Below, one piece after another: positions 28,771-38,985 of a stretch of DNA of 64,000 nucleotides; the first letter of the stretch is position 1, and every line of letters starts with the position of its first letter. This stretch comes from Loktanella sp. Alg231-35 (GTDB lineage: Bacteria; Pseudomonadota; Alphaproteobacteria; Rhodobacterales; Rhodobacteraceae). The notes under the pieces are model-generated. The model ran no database searches, was not told the origin of the DNA, and worked only from the letters and a program-made list of their open reading frames with translations. The stretch lies in NCBI RefSeq assembly GCF_900143545.1, contig NZ_FREV01000003.1, positions 186,001-250,000 on the forward strand. The letters are read 5' to 3'. Both the position numbers and the translations under genes were made by a program.

Positions 28771-29907
28771 ATGGTTGAGGACGCGCCGCCGTTTACGATC
28801 GGGATCGAAGAAGAATACCTGCTGGTCGATAAAGAGACCTACGCGCTGGCCCATGCGCCTGACAGCCTGATCGATGCCTGCAAAAAGGATCTGGCTGGCA
28901 AGGTCAGCCCTGAATTCCTGCAATGCCAGATCGAGATCGGCACCGGCGTCTGCACAACCATCGCTGAAGCGCGTGAAGACCTTGCCCATCTGCGCCGGAC
29001 CGTAGCCCGCCATGCCGATGCCTATGGGCTGGCCCCGATTGCAGCATCTTGCCATCCTTTTGCGGATTGGAAGGACCAGCACCACACCGACAAGGCGCGC
29101 TATAACAAACTGCGCCGTGATCTGGCGGGGGTGGCGCGGCGCATGCTAATCTGCGGGATGCATGTGCATGTGGGTATCCCGGATCAGGAAATGCGCATCG
29201 CATTGGTCAACCAACTCAAATATTTCCTGCCCCATCTTCATGCGCTTTCCACCTCGTCACCCTATTGGCAAGGCGATGACACAGGCATGAATTCCTATCG
29301 CCTGACGGTCTTTGACAATCTGCCACGCACCGGGCTGCCGCCCTATATGCGCGACTGGTCGGAATTCGCGGACACGGTGCAGACGCTGGTTGATCTGGAC
29401 CTGATCGAGGACGCATCAAAGATTTGGTGGGACCTGCGCCCATCCTCCAAGTTTCCGACGATCGAGTCCCGGGTTTGTGACGTGGCCCCCCGGATGGAGG
29501 TGACGCTGACACTGGCTGCTTTGACCCAAGCGCTGACACGGATGCTCTGGCGCAAGGGCGCAGAGGGCCAACCCCGGCAGGTCGTGCAGAATTTCATGAT
29601 CGGTGAAAACCGCTGGCGTGCGCAGCGTTATGGCGTCTCGGAAGGGCAGGTGGATTTCGGACGCCGCGCCCTGATCCCCTTTGCGCAGGCGGTAGATGAG
29701 ATCATCGCACTGGTTGCAGAAGATGCCACAGCACTGGGATGCTTGGCAGAAGTCGAAGCCGCCCGCGACATCCTGCAAACGGGCACAAGCGCCGACCAGC
29801 AAAGGCGCACCTATGAGGCGGCCTTTCAGGCCAGTGGTGCGAGGCATGAGGCGTTGCGCGCGGTGGTCGCGGGGCTAATCACTGACTTTAAGGCGGATTT
29901 ACCATGA
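28771..29907 (+). CDS. YbdK-type carboxylate-amine ligase
   Basis: A 378-residue protein of the glutamate-cysteine ligase 2 family (YbdK). [16 protein letters not shown] holds the nucleotide/metal Glu run, [11 protein letters not shown] is the core motif, and [19 protein letters not shown] the C-terminal one. It forms an amide from a carboxylate and an amine with ATP; YbdK has weak gamma-glutamylcysteine synthetase activity, but the true substrate is uncertain. The start is ATG 28771, not the TTG at 28756. The stop overlaps the next gene (ATGA). Confidence 0.9.
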   Translation: MVEDAPPFTIGIEEEYLLVDKETYALAHAPDSLIDACKKDLAGKVSPEFLQCQIEIGTGVCTTIAEAREDLAHLRRTVARHADAYGLAPIAASCHPFADWKDQHHTDKARYNKLRRDLAGVARRMLICGMHVHVGIPDQEMRIALVNQLKYFLPHLHALSTSSPYWQGDDTGMNSYRLTVFDNLPRTGLPPYMRDWSEFADTVQTLVDLDLIEDASKIWWDLRPSSKFPTIESRVCDVAPRMEVTLTLAALTQALTRMLWRKGAEGQPRQVVQNFMIGENRWRAQRYGVSEGQVDFGRRALIPFAQAVDEIIALVAEDATALGCLAEVEAARDILQTGTSADQQRRTYEAAFQASGARHEALRAVVAGLITDFKADLP

Positions 29908-30542
29908 CAGATGACATCTTTGACGACGCACAGGCGGACCTGCTGTTTGCCACCCCATTGGCGCGGTTCAAGGTGGCCGACCATGCGAAACTGGACAAGG
30001 CCCTGCTGACCGAATGTGCTCGGATGCGTGCGATTGACGAAGGCGTACAAAAGTCGAACCGCGGCGGCTGGCACTCCAAGGGCAATATCTTCGACAATGA
30101 TGCTGACTGCATCCAACAACTGCGCGGCATCGCGGTCGAGGCCGTACTGGACCTGACCCGCAATATCACCCACCGCATTGATCCCGAGGCGGACCTGAAT
30201 CTGAAACTCAACGGCTGGATGAACGCCAATCCCCAAGGCGGCCTGAACGCCCCACACACGCACCCCGGCGCCCATTGGTCGGGGGTCTACTATGTGTCGC
30301 AGCCAAAGGTGAGCGAGGGAAACTCTGGCATGATCGAATTCCTCGACCCGCGCAGCGATCTGCCCAACTGGCGGCTAATGAAATCCGAAACATTCCGGCC
30401 TAAGAAAAAGATCCGACCCAAAGCCGGAGAGATCGTGCTGTTTCCGTCCTACCTTGTGCATTGGGTCTACCCCAACGAAAGCGATGACGAGCGGGTGACG
30501 ATTGCGTTCAATGCAACGTTTAAGAAGAGGAAAAGTAGCTAA
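29904..30542 (+). CDS. 2OG-Fe(II) oxygenase-like protein (TIGR02466 type)
   Basis: A 212-residue protein matching the TIGR02466 group of putative 2-oxoglutarate/Fe(II) oxygenases. The iron-binding His/Asp lie in [16 protein letters not shown] and EFLDPR, and the distal His and 2OG-binding Arg in [19 protein letters not shown]. The substrate is unknown, possibly a small molecule or protein side chain. It is translationally coupled (four-base overlap) to the YbdK-type ligase, so the two may act on one compound. Confidence 0.85.
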   Translation: MTDDIFDDAQADLLFATPLARFKVADHAKLDKALLTECARMRAIDEGVQKSNRGGWHSKGNIFDNDADCIQQLRGIAVEAVLDLTRNITHRIDPEADLNLKLNGWMNANPQGGLNAPHTHPGAHWSGVYYVSQPKVSEGNSGMIEFLDPRSDLPNWRLMKSETFRPKKKIRPKAGEIVLFPSYLVHWVYPNESDDERVTIAFNATFKKRKSS

Positions 30543-30576
30543 GACGGCACAACTCATTCTTCCAAGGGTCGCACGC

Positions 30577-31461
30577 CTATGCGGCCGTATGCGACAGGTT
30601 CCCAAGGTCTTTGCTCGGCGAAATACCAAACTTGCGTGTGTAGTCCCGACTAAAGTGCGTGGGGCTTTCATAGCCGACGTCATAGCTGGATGTGGATACG
30701 CTCACCCGTCCGCTTTGGAGGAGGTCGCGTGCCGCGATCATCCGTAAATCCTTTTGGTATTGTAGCGGCGTCGTCCCGGTGACTGACTTGAAATGCGCGT
30801 GAAATGACGACTGACTCATCCCAGCAGTTCTGGCCAGATCAGGGATTGCGAGCGGTTCCCTGAAGCGGGCCCTTATGTTGATGATTGCCTTGCCGATACG
30901 ACTGGCGTGACTGTCAACGGAAAGGAGGTTGCGCAGCATGCCCCCAATCGGTGACATCAAGAGACGAAAGTGGATTTCGCGTAGGATGGCGGGTCCCAGA
31001 ACCTCTGTTTCCAGCGGATGGCCTGCCAATGCAAGGTAACGGTCAAGCGGTTCGACCCACGATGGATCAGCAGCACCGGCCGACAATGAGGACGCGTCGG
31101 CAGTATCCCTGATGGCTTCACCAGTTTGTTCGTAAAGGCTTCGGACCGTGGGTAAATCCAACGACAGGATCAGCGCAAGATAAGGTGTTTCAGGCGAGGC
31201 CTGGGTAATCTGTGAGACGACGGGTAGATCGTGGCTGACCAATAGAGCGTCACCAGAAACTAACGTGACGGCCTGTGCCCCTATAGCGGTTTGTTTTTCG
31301 CCCTGCAGGATCAGGCATATGACTGGATTGTAGACTACTGCTTCAATGGCGCTGACCTTGTCTGCTCGCAAAACAAGCAGATTTGGGAGTGATTCCCAGT
31401 TCTTTCCTTTGGTTTTTGACAGATATTTTGCGGCGTGCGCCTTAAGCTTGTCGATTAGCAT
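30577..31461 (-). CDS. AraC-family transcriptional regulator
   Basis: A 294-residue regulator: AraC_N-type sensory domain (about 1-185, VYNPVICLILQGEKQTAIG, LVSHDLPVVSQIT) and a C-terminal double helix-turn-helix (about 190-285, IPDLARTAGMSQSSFHAHFKSVTGTTPLQYQKDLRMIAARDLL, VSTSSYDVGYESPTHFSRDYTRKFG). It is divergent from an aldo/keto reductase, which is the usual pairing for regulator and target. The start at 31461 is set by GGAG 8 bases upstream; the frame is open to 31689 but that stretch is not protein-like. Confidence 0.88.
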   Translation of the reverse strand: MLIDKLKAHAAKYLSKTKGKNWESLPNLLVLRADKVSAIEAVVYNPVICLILQGEKQTAIGAQAVTLVSGDALLVSHDLPVVSQITQASPETPYLALILSLDLPTVRSLYEQTGEAIRDTADASSLSAGAADPSWVEPLDRYLALAGHPLETEVLGPAILREIHFRLLMSPIGGMLRNLLSVDSHASRIGKAIINIRARFREPLAIPDLARTAGMSQSSFHAHFKSVTGTTPLQYQKDLRMIAARDLLQSGRVSVSTSSYDVGYESPTHFSRDYTRKFGISPSKDLGNLSHTAA

Positions 31462-31621
31462 GCCCAACTCCTTTAGGAGTCTCATACCATTGGGAGAAAG
31501 AGGATCACACCTATTACAGCGGTGATTTAGAGGAATTGATAGATAAGGTGGAATATCGGGCAGGCGAAACGCCCTGCTTGGCGGTAGATTGACGGCGAAA
31601 CACTTGAAGTCGGAGAATTCC

Positions 31622-32536
31622 ATGACCGTTATGCAGCAAAACTTTCGTCTCAATGATAACGTGACAATTCCTGCAGTTGGGTTTGGCACTTACCTTGTGT
31701 CAAACGAAGACGCGGAGGTCGCCGTCAGTACAGCGATCTTGAATGGCTATCGTCACATTGACACCGCGTCGGGATATCAGAACGAAGAGACAGTGGGCGC
31801 GGGGATCAGAGCGGGACTCAATGCAGCGGGCCTTGCTCGAGAGGCTGTTTTCGTCACGGCAAAACTTTGGCCGGGCAATCCGGCTTGGGGCGACACGCCG
31901 AAGACATATGATCAAACCTTGGCAGAATGCGACCTCACGCTCGCACGGCTGGGTTTGGACTATGTCGACCTGTACCTGATCCATGCCCCATATGGCGGTT
32001 CCGAGCGCATCGCTCAATGGCGCGCGCTTTTGGAGCTAAGAAGTACTGGAAAAGCCCGATCTATCGGCGTCAGCAACTTCAACACGGACCACCTTGAAGA
32101 AGTCAAACAGGCTGGCCTGTCAATGCCCGACGCCAATCAGGTTGAACTTCATCCGTGGTCGCAGAAGCCGGAGTTGCTTGCCTACATGAGCAAACATGCA
32201 ATCGCACCCATTGCCTACAGCAGTCTTGTCCCGCTTTCGACTTGGCGGACAGAGGAAGGACAAGCCAGCGCAAAGACCGACGCAATGAAAGAGGATGGTG
32301 CAATCTTTGCCGAGTTTGCCAGAAAGTACGGAGTCTCCGAAGCCCAGCTTTTGCTCCGCTGGGGAGTACAGAGTGGTTACGCCGTTCTCCCCAAAAGCCT
32401 GAACCCCGAGCGGATGCGGCAGAATATCGATCTGGCGGGTTTTGAAATCGATGCGGCTGACATGGCCGCGATGAATACAATGGATCGCGGAGAGGGTGTA
32501 GCTTGGGCAACGGGCGACCCGAGCAAAGCGGACTGA
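31622..32536 (+). CDS. Aldo/keto reductase
   Basis: A 304-residue NADPH-dependent reductase of the 2,5-diketo-D-gluconate reductase-like branch. The tetrad can be traced: Asp and Tyr in HIDTASGYQNEETVG, Lys in VTAKLWPG, His in YLIHAPYGG; the NADPH-binding end has VLPKSLNPERMRQNI. It probably reduces aldehydes or ketones, possibly toxic ones, under control of the divergent AraC protein. The start at 31622 is preceded by CGGAGAA. The 160-base gap between the pair should hold both promoters. Confidence 0.9.
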   Translation: MTVMQQNFRLNDNVTIPAVGFGTYLVSNEDAEVAVSTAILNGYRHIDTASGYQNEETVGAGIRAGLNAAGLAREAVFVTAKLWPGNPAWGDTPKTYDQTLAECDLTLARLGLDYVDLYLIHAPYGGSERIAQWRALLELRSTGKARSIGVSNFNTDHLEEVKQAGLSMPDANQVELHPWSQKPELLAYMSKHAIAPIAYSSLVPLSTWRTEEGQASAKTDAMKEDGAIFAEFARKYGVSEAQLLLRWGVQSGYAVLPKSLNPERMRQNIDLAGFEIDAADMAAMNTMDRGEGVAWATGDPSKAD

Positions 32537-32609
32537 TCAATATTGCGGCCCAAGAGTGATGACGGCGTCGATCATCAGTGCCGTCTTGCTCTGCAAGAAT
32601 AACACCGAG

Positions 32610-33278
32610 TTATTTGCCTGTCGGGGCCAGACCCCCAAACGCCTTCTCAAACGCCCCACGCAAGGCCACATCTAGATCCTCCATCCCCACAGGCAATCCC
32701 AGATCAACCAGCGACGTCACCCCGTGATCGCTGATGCCGCAGGGTACGATCCCGGCGAAATGGCTCAGGTCCGGTTCCACGTTGATCGAGATCCCGTGGA
32801 ATGACACCCACTTGCGCAGCCGGATACCGATTGCGGCAATCTTGTCTTCGGCGGGTGCGCCGCTCGGTTGTGCCGGTTTTTCCGGCCGTTGCACCCAGAC
32901 ACCCACACGGCCCTCGCGGATTTCACCCTTGATGTTAAAGCTGTCCAGCGTGGCGATAACCCAAGCCTCAAGGTCTTGGACAAACCGGCGCAGGTCATGG
33001 CCGCGCTTGCCCACATCCAGCATCACGTAAATCACCCGCTGGCCGGGCCCGTGATAGGTGTATTCACCACCACGGCGCGCCTCATGAACGGGAAAGCGGT
33101 CAGGATCAATCAGATCAGCAGGTTTGGCCGAAGTGCCAGCGGTGTAAAGCGGGGGATGTTCGAGCAGCCAGATACATTCGTCCGCGCTGCCATCGATAAT
33201 GCCGGCAACCCTGCGTTCCATAAAGGCCAGGGCCTCTGTGTAGTCGGTCAGCCCGTCGGTTGTGATCCAGTCTACCAT
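32610..33278 (-). CDS. lipB: Octanoyl-[ACP]:protein N-octanoyltransferase (LipB)
   Basis: Transfers octanoyl groups from ACP to lipoyl domains, the first step of de novo lipoylation. The 222-residue length is right. [20 protein letters not shown] is the LipB signature, the catalytic Lys is in [10 protein letters not shown] and the catalytic Cys in [15 protein letters not shown]. It is convergent with the aldo/keto reductase gene. No lipA is in the window. Confidence 0.95.
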   Translation of the reverse strand: MVDWITTDGLTDYTEALAFMERRVAGIIDGSADECIWLLEHPPLYTAGTSAKPADLIDPDRFPVHEARRGGEYTYHGPGQRVIYVMLDVGKRGHDLRRFVQDLEAWVIATLDSFNIKGEIREGRVGVWVQRPEKPAQPSGAPAEDKIAAIGIRLRKWVSFHGISINVEPDLSHFAGIVPCGISDHGVTSLVDLGLPVGMEDLDVALRGAFEKAFGGLAPTGK

Positions 33279-33575
33279 GCTGGGGCGGTCCCTCTATCTG
33301 AGCAGAAAACAGGTATCTCAGCCCTGTTGGACATGGTCAAGATCGCGCAGTCGCTGTGACGCCGGGCGGCTATGATCTGATACCCGGACGGGTGATGAAA
33401 GAATTTGTGCTGGGCGGGGCTGCTGGATGGGGCATTCTTGTGCCGTTGATTGCCATTCCGGTTCTGCCGGCAACATTTATCGCAAACGCGTTTTGCCTCT
33501 TGGCAAGGTGCTGGGGCTGTTCTAGAAGCGGCGTGCCTGAGCAGGCGGGTCACATTGATCCGCGGCAAAGATCTT
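33279..33575. other. Gap between lipB and tRNA-Leu with no supported gene
   Basis: About 297 bases. A plus-strand frame with a hydrophobic stretch (from about 33395, MKEFVLGGAAGWG) runs into the tRNA and is not convincing. The interval should hold the lipB promoter and the tRNA promoter; I see no clear hairpin or repeat. Confidence 0.5.
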
Positions 33576-33662
33576 GCGGTCGTGGCGGAATTGGTAGACG
33601 CGCAGCGTTGAGGTCGCTGTGAGGTAACACTCGTGGGGGTTCGAGTCCCCCCGACCGCACCA
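33576..33662 (+). tRNA. tRNA-Leu (anticodon GAG)
   Basis: A class II tRNA read directly: acceptor GCGGTCG pairs with CGACCGC, discriminator A, and encoded CCA at 33660-33662. The anticodon stem CAGCG/CGCTG encloses the loop TTGAGGT, giving anticodon GAG, which reads CUC and CUU. A long variable arm and the T-loop GGTTCGAGTCC are present. Confidence 0.95.
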
Positions 33663-33695
33663 GAGCATTTCAAATAGATGAAAGCCTACGTCAGC

Positions 33696-33729
33696 TTACA
33701 TGTTTCGCTGGTGGCCCGCTGAAATGTAA
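33696..33729. repeat. Imperfect inverted repeat after tRNA-Leu
   Basis: TTACATGTTTC pairs with GAAATGTAA apart from one bulged base, around a GC-rich loop of about 14 bases. It could be a processing or termination hairpin for the tRNA, though no strong T-run follows, or a leader structure of the downstream FkbH-like gene. Confidence 0.4.
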
Positions 33730-33806
33730 CACCTTCTCTTGCATTGACATCAAGCCCGGTTCATTTTTATCGCCGGTAAAGAAGAGCGTGTTTCAGGGAG
33801 AAGTCA

Positions 33807-35903
33807 GTGTTTGGTGAAAGCTCGATCAGCATTAACGACCGTAAAGTAGCAATCGACCACTTACGGCAAAACTCTGACGTGTTGGCCAGAGCTCTTAATC
33901 CGACAGCACATCTGGTTCCCCGGATCGCGCCTCAGTTGGGATCAGACGAGAATGAACAGACGCTCGCGCAGAATGAGCATCTGTCCCTCATTGAATATCT
34001 CGCCCGATGGATCGAAACAGAGGATGTGACATTTCGTGCGCTCTATTTGGGTGAACGCGCCAAAATGGCGTATGATCCACAGCAGACGGGCCAAGAGCGT
34101 AACGCTTTCATCAGAACGTTGATTGTAAGCGATGCGCAATGTCTTGAAAATGCGATCTCTGACGTGACGTGTCAGCGCATTGTTGCGGATTGTTTTGCCG
34201 ATTTGGCAAATCGCACATCCGCTGAAGACGTCAAAGAGCTGAATGTCCTGCTGATCGGTGACTGCCTTTACTTGGATATTGTCGGCTTCCTGATTGATTC
34301 AACGGCACAGACGGCCGTTTCAATCCGACCAACGTTTGTCACAGATAAAAACCCGGCAGGCGTTATTGCAGAGCTTCGCCGGCTTGCCAAAGAACCATTC
34401 GATGCAATCTTTTACAGCCCCTTCACCTATGAGAACGGTCTGACGGTTCCTCAGAAACTGATGCCGCGCAAGTTGCTGCGCCACGGCCTTGGCTTTGGGG
34501 TTGATGAAATCGTCAACGACATGATGGATGAGGCCCGGCAAGTGATCCAGATGCTGGCTAAAGCATTCGCAGCCCCCACCTTTGTCCATAATACGGCGTT
34601 GATCCAACGGCATGTTGGGCGGCAAAAAGATGCGCTGCTCCGTTCGCTCACGGCACAGACGCGCAAGAAGATACGCGCGAAAGTCGATGCTGAGATCGAC
34701 AGCATGCTTGCGGCATTAAACGCAGATACCTTTACCCATCTGTTCAAAGTCGACGAGCTGGCGCTTTTGCAGGACCATTCCGAACACGATCTTGCGCAAT
34801 ACCTGCACCATCATGGATTGCAGCATCCGGCCCGGTTGGGGGCAGCCTTGGCCAGTGTTTACACAGATATTCTTGAAACCATCGCGCATCTTTCCAAGAA
34901 GAAGCTTGTTGTTTGCGATCTGGACAACACGTTGTGGGACGGTGTCATTGGCGAAGGGTCCGTGACACACCATGCAGACCGGCAAGGCATTCTAAAGAAG
35001 CTCAAGTCGAAAGGGGTGATCCTTGCGATTGCATCAAAAAATGACCCTGCCAACGTTGTCTGGGATGGCGGTGTTCTGGATGAAAGCGATTTCGTGTCTA
35101 GCCAGATTTCCTGGCAACCCAAAGTGACGGCTTTTCCTGCGATATCGAGTGAGTTGAATTTGAAACGCAAAGATTTCGTCTTTGTTGATGACAGGCCAGA
35201 CGAGCGTGGTTTGGTCACACAGGCCTATCCTGAAATCCATGCCGTTGATGCCGAAGATGCGCGCACTTGGGACCTGTTTGCACTTTGGGAACGCCTGCTT
35301 GGTGATGGCTCTGATATGGATCGCACACAGATGTATCTAGATCGGGCCAAACGTCAGGAGTTTGAGGCAGAAACCAATGCTGATGACGCGGTTTCCAAGC
35401 GCGACTTGTTTTCACAGCTCGGCCTTGAAGTCACAATAGAAGAGGCCGCACCCAAAGAGCTCAACCGCGCAGCGGAGCTTATCAATCGGACAAACCAATT
35501 CAATATGACTGCGGCGCGCACAACATTCAAAGAAGTAACGCAGTGGTCAGAAAGCCCCGACCATAGGGTCTATGTCGCTCGCTCGCGCGACAAATTCGGC
35601 GACATGGGCGTTGTTTCAGTGCTCATTGCTGACTTGAGCGGCGAAACCATGCAAATTCCCGCTTTCGTCCTTAGCTGCCGTGTCTTCGGCTATGACATTG
35701 AGGTGGCGTTGCTGAACCACCTCAAACGCGAAGCGACAACACACGGCCTAGTGGGGATTTCGGGGCAGCACGTGCCCACAATGGTGAATGCGCCGTGTCG
35801 TGATACTTATAGCAACAATAGCTTTGTCGAAGATCAGGGGGGGTGGGTTTGGACGGCTGGATCAGAAAACCCTGTCGATCCTGAATGGTTGAAAATCACT
35901 TAG
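33807..35903 (+). CDS. FkbH-like HAD-IIIC protein (orphan)
   Basis: A 698-residue protein with a GTG start after AGGGAG. The N-terminal 360 residues look like the SGNH-like/adaptor part of long FkbH proteins. The HAD-IIIC core begins near residue 368 (VVCDLDNTLWDGVIGEG, with the two Asps), continues with ASKND and FVDDRPDERG, and a GNAT-like C-terminal part begins near 540 (AELINRTNQFNMTAART). FkbH proteins load glyceryl or similar units onto carrier proteins in polyketide, glycan or lipid pathways. Here no carrier protein, ketosynthase or adenylation gene is adjacent. AT content looks higher than in the neighbours and it lies just after a tRNA, hinting at acquisition. Confidence 0.8.
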   Translation: MFGESSISINDRKVAIDHLRQNSDVLARALNPTAHLVPRIAPQLGSDENEQTLAQNEHLSLIEYLARWIETEDVTFRALYLGERAKMAYDPQQTGQERNAFIRTLIVSDAQCLENAISDVTCQRIVADCFADLANRTSAEDVKELNVLLIGDCLYLDIVGFLIDSTAQTAVSIRPTFVTDKNPAGVIAELRRLAKEPFDAIFYSPFTYENGLTVPQKLMPRKLLRHGLGFGVDEIVNDMMDEARQVIQMLAKAFAAPTFVHNTALIQRHVGRQKDALLRSLTAQTRKKIRAKVDAEIDSMLAALNADTFTHLFKVDELALLQDHSEHDLAQYLHHHGLQHPARLGAALASVYTDILETIAHLSKKKLVVCDLDNTLWDGVIGEGSVTHHADRQGILKKLKSKGVILAIASKNDPANVVWDGGVLDESDFVSSQISWQPKVTAFPAISSELNLKRKDFVFVDDRPDERGLVTQAYPEIHAVDAEDARTWDLFALWERLLGDGSDMDRTQMYLDRAKRQEFEAETNADDAVSKRDLFSQLGLEVTIEEAAPKELNRAAELINRTNQFNMTAARTTFKEVTQWSESPDHRVYVARSRDKFGDMGVVSVLIADLSGETMQIPAFVLSCRVFGYDIEVALLNHLKREATTHGLVGISGQHVPTMVNAPCRDTYSNNSFVEDQGGWVWTAGSENPVDPEWLKIT

Positions 35904-35986
35904 GTGGGCAGTCTGCCATGCCAATGCAGCGGCGTCACAGACGACTTGCCGCTTGCAAACTGCGCCGACACCCGTAAATTTCCAGT

Positions 35987-36565
35987 ATGACGGATAACCA
36001 AGACAGTATCTTGAACGCACTGCCCTTGCGGCTGAAGCAGGCCCGCAAGGCGCAGGGCCTGTCGCTGGATGCGATTGCCAACCTCAGCGGGGTGTCCCGC
36101 TCTATGGTTAGCCAGATCGAACGCGGCGAAAGCAGCCCAACCATTGCCACGCTTTGGAATCTTACCCGCGCTCTGAATGTCGATTTTGCGGGCCTGCTTG
36201 ATCAGACCGATCAGGGCGACCGGGTTGATGTGCTCAGGGCCTCTGAGGTGCCGACGATTGACAATATGGGGCAGGGCTGCCGGATCGCGATCCTATCACC
36301 CCCGGAAGAGGCGGGCGGGCATGAGGTTTACGATATCACCTTTCAGACCGCAGGCAGGCTGACCAGTCCGCCGCATGCGCGCGGCGCGGTTGAGCAGCTT
36401 GCCGTGCTGGAAGGCGCGGTCAAAGTGACGTCGGGCACAGCCGTGTCAGAGGTCGCAGTGGGTGACACCGCCCGCTATGCCGCTGATGTACCTCATCAGA
36501 TTGCGGCGCTGGGCGGGCCTGCGCGTGTGTTTTTGATTGTGAAATCTGCGCAATCTACAAATTAA
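35987..36565 (+). CDS. XRE-family regulator with cupin domain
   Basis: A 192-residue regulator: HTH_XRE at about 13-68 (LRLKQARKAQGLSLDAIANLSGVSRSMVSQIERGESSPT) and a cupin_2-like domain at about 95-185. Such XRE-cupin proteins often control the amino-acid or amine gene next to them. It is 84 bases upstream of kbl on the same strand, so threonine/glycine metabolism is the natural target, by position. No good ribosome site precedes the ATG, so the start could be leaderless or misplaced. Confidence 0.88.
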   Translation: MTDNQDSILNALPLRLKQARKAQGLSLDAIANLSGVSRSMVSQIERGESSPTIATLWNLTRALNVDFAGLLDQTDQGDRVDVLRASEVPTIDNMGQGCRIAILSPPEEAGGHEVYDITFQTAGRLTSPPHARGAVEQLAVLEGAVKVTSGTAVSEVAVGDTARYAADVPHQIAALGGPARVFLIVKSAQSTN

Positions 36566-36649
36566 CGGAAACTTGTACGCTATACTGGAATTTATTATTG
36601 CGGAATTCAATCCGTTATGACAGATTTTGGGCAATGAAGGAGCTACCTC

Positions 36650-37834
36650 ATGCCCAATGCTTTTCTCCACGATATTCAAAACACCCTCGCCCAGATTGAC
36701 ACCGAGGGTCTATATAAACGCGAGCGTCTGATTACTTCGCCGCAGGCTGGCACTGTGGCTGTACAGGACCGCGATGTGATCAACCTATGTGCCAATAACT
36801 ACCTTGGCCTTGCCAACCATCCTGATTTGATCGCGGCAGCGCAGACCGCGATGGACACACATGGTTTTGGCATGGCCAGCGTGCGCTTCATCTGTGGTAC
36901 CCAAGCCATTCATCGCGATCTTGAGCAGCGCCTAGCTACGTTTCTGGGCATGGATGATACGATCCTGTTTGCGGCTTGCTTTGATGCCAATGGTGGATTG
37001 TTCGAACCGCTGTTGGGGGCGGATGATGCGATTATTTCCGATAGCCTCAATCATGCGTCGATCATTGACGGGATCCGCCTGTGCAAGGCGCGGCGCTATC
37101 GCTACGCCAATAACGACATGGCTGATCTGGAGGCAAAGCTGAAAGAGGCCAAGGCAGGTGGTGCGCGCCATATTATGATCGCGACGGATGGGGTGTTCTC
37201 CATGGATGGCACGCTGGCCGATCTGCCGGGCATTCGCGCTTTGGCGGATGCATACGGTGCGATTGTCATGGTGGATGATTGCCATGCGACAGGGTTCATG
37301 GGGCCGCGCGGGGCGGGCACGCCGGATCATTTTGGTGTTGATGTTGATATCCTGACGGGGACTTTGGGCAAGGCGCTGGGTGGTGCGATTGGCGGCTATA
37401 TTGCAGGCCCACAGCCGGTAATCGATTTGCTGCGCCAAAGGGCGCGGCCTTATTTGTTCTCTAACTCGTTGCCGCCTGCCATCGTGGCGGCAGGGACCGT
37501 TGCCATTGACCTTGTCGAGAACGGCGCAGAAATGCGCGCGCGGCTTTTTGCAAATGCTGCCCATTGGCGGGCGGGCCTGACGAAGCAGGGTTTTGACCTT
37601 TTGCCCGGAGAACATCCGATCATTCCTGTCATGCTGGGCGGGGCGCAGCTTGCGCAGGACATGGCCGCACAGCTGTTTGAAGAAGGTGTTTACGTCTCGG
37701 GCTTTTTCTTTCCTGTGGTGCCGCGCGGGCAGGCCCGAATCCGCACCCAGATGAACGCAAGCCTCAGCACTGCAGAACTGGACCGTGCCCTTGCGGCCTT
37801 TGGCAAGGTAGGCCGTGCTTTGGGGTTGATCTGA
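36650..37834 (+). CDS. kbl: 2-amino-3-ketobutyrate CoA ligase (glycine C-acetyltransferase)
   Basis: Cleaves 2-amino-3-oxobutyrate with CoA to glycine and acetyl-CoA, after Tdh. A PLP enzyme of the alpha-oxoamine synthase family, 394 residues: [14 protein letters not shown] near 45, [14 protein letters not shown] near 75, [17 protein letters not shown] near 210 and the Schiff-base Lys in [17 protein letters not shown] near 243. ATG at 36650 has AAGGAGC upstream. It overlaps tdh by one base (TGATG), the common kbl-tdh operon. Confidence 0.96.
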   Translation: MPNAFLHDIQNTLAQIDTEGLYKRERLITSPQAGTVAVQDRDVINLCANNYLGLANHPDLIAAAQTAMDTHGFGMASVRFICGTQAIHRDLEQRLATFLGMDDTILFAACFDANGGLFEPLLGADDAIISDSLNHASIIDGIRLCKARRYRYANNDMADLEAKLKEAKAGGARHIMIATDGVFSMDGTLADLPGIRALADAYGAIVMVDDCHATGFMGPRGAGTPDHFGVDVDILTGTLGKALGGAIGGYIAGPQPVIDLLRQRARPYLFSNSLPPAIVAAGTVAIDLVENGAEMRARLFANAAHWRAGLTKQGFDLLPGEHPIIPVMLGGAQLAQDMAAQLFEEGVYVSGFFFPVVPRGQARIRTQMNASLSTAELDRALAAFGKVGRALGLI

Positions 37835-38877
37835 TGGGCGCGAACACCATGAAAGCATTGGCCAAAACCAAACCCGAAGAAGGTTTGTGGATGGTTGACG
37901 CCCCGGTGCCTGAAATCGGCCCGGATGAGGTTCTGATCCGCATCAACAAGACCGGCATCTGTGGTACCGACATTCATATCTGGAATTGGGATGAATGGGC
38001 CGAAGCAACCGTGCCTGTGCCGATGATTACGGGCCATGAGTTTGCAGGCGAGGTTGTCGAGATCGGGCGCAATGTAACGGGTCTTGCGCTGGGCCAGCGT
38101 TGTTCGGGCGAGGGGCATTTGATTGGCAAGGACAGCCGCCAGTCGCGCGCAGGCAAGTTCCACCTTGATCCCGGCACGCGCGGGATTGGGGTGAATGAAC
38201 AAGGGGCCTTTGCGCAAAATCTCAAGCTGCCTGCGTTCAATGTCGTCCCGCTGCCTGATGACATTCCTGATGAAATCGGGGCTATCCTCGACCCGCTTGG
38301 CAATGCGGTCCATACGGCCCTTAGTTTTGAATTACTGGGTGAGGATGTGCTGATCACTGGGGCGGGCCCGATTGGTATCATGGCCGCTGCTGTGGCGCGC
38401 CATGCGGGCGCGCGCAATGTTGTGCTGACCGATATCAACACCGATCGCCTGACCCTTGCAGCGCATGTTGTGCCCACCGTGCGCACCGTCAACGTGAACC
38501 ACGAAGACCTGCACGATGTGGCCCATGAATTGGGCCTGAACGAAGGCTTTGACGTGGGCCTTGAGATGTCAGGCAGTCAGGCTGCTCTTGATCAGGTGGT
38601 CGAGGCCTTGGTGATGGGCGGCAAGATCGCCTTGTTGGGCATTCCGCCGGGCAAATCGCCCGTCAACTGGAGCCGCATTGTCTTTAAGGCAATCACCATC
38701 AAAGGTGTCTATGGCCGCGAGATGTTCGAAACCTGGTACAAGATGATTGCGATGCTCCAAAACGGGTTGGACGTCAGCCGGGTGATCACGCATCGCTTTG
38801 ATGTGGCGGACTTTGCCAACGGCTTTGCCGAGATGAAATCTGGGCGGTCCGGCAAGGTTGTGCTGGACTGGCGGTAA
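37834..38877 (+). CDS. tdh: L-threonine 3-dehydrogenase
   Basis: Oxidises L-threonine to 2-amino-3-oxobutyrate, which Kbl cleaves. The 347 residues show Tdh hallmarks: [14 protein letters not shown] (catalytic zinc Cys 43), GHEFAGEVV (His 68, Glu 69), the Rossmann loop [25 protein letters not shown] and [16 protein letters not shown]. The usual structural-zinc lobe with four Cys is replaced at about 95-118 by a Cys-free segment ([16 protein letters not shown]). The start overlaps the kbl stop; an internal ATG at codon 6 matches the E. coli start and is an alternative. Confidence 0.95.
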   Translation: MGANTMKALAKTKPEEGLWMVDAPVPEIGPDEVLIRINKTGICGTDIHIWNWDEWAEATVPVPMITGHEFAGEVVEIGRNVTGLALGQRCSGEGHLIGKDSRQSRAGKFHLDPGTRGIGVNEQGAFAQNLKLPAFNVVPLPDDIPDEIGAILDPLGNAVHTALSFELLGEDVLITGAGPIGIMAAAVARHAGARNVVLTDINTDRLTLAAHVVPTVRTVNVNHEDLHDVAHELGLNEGFDVGLEMSGSQAALDQVVEALVMGGKIALLGIPPGKSPVNWSRIVFKAITIKGVYGREMFETWYKMIAMLQNGLDVSRVITHRFDVADFANGFAEMKSGRSGKVVLDWR

Positions 38878-38985
38878 CGCAGAGGTCCGGACGGTGTCGG
38901 GCGGGCCTCAGTGCATAAGATAAGAGGCCGTGCCACCGTGCGCTAAGGGAGATTCAATGCGCAATGACACAGCCTCAAACACTAT

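Noticed and set aside
31537..31546. BioR-like TGATAGATAA between the AraC and aldo/keto reductase genes
   Set aside because: One mismatch in a conserved position and no link to biotin; chance match is likely.
33356..33622. Plus-strand small frame with a hydrophobic N-terminus upstream of tRNA-Leu
   Set aside because: It runs through half the tRNA gene, has no clear ribosome site, and its C-terminus is tRNA translation.
33272..33673. Minus-strand open frame of 133 codons across tRNA-Leu (product with GGTRTPTSVTSQ)
   Set aside because: It is antisense to the tRNA; GGTRTPT-type peptides are a well-known false translation of tRNA genes.
38907..38932. GGCCTC/GAGGCC hairpin between tdh and the subtilase gene
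   Set aside because: Only a 6-bp stem with a 14-base loop and no T-run; too weak to call a terminator.
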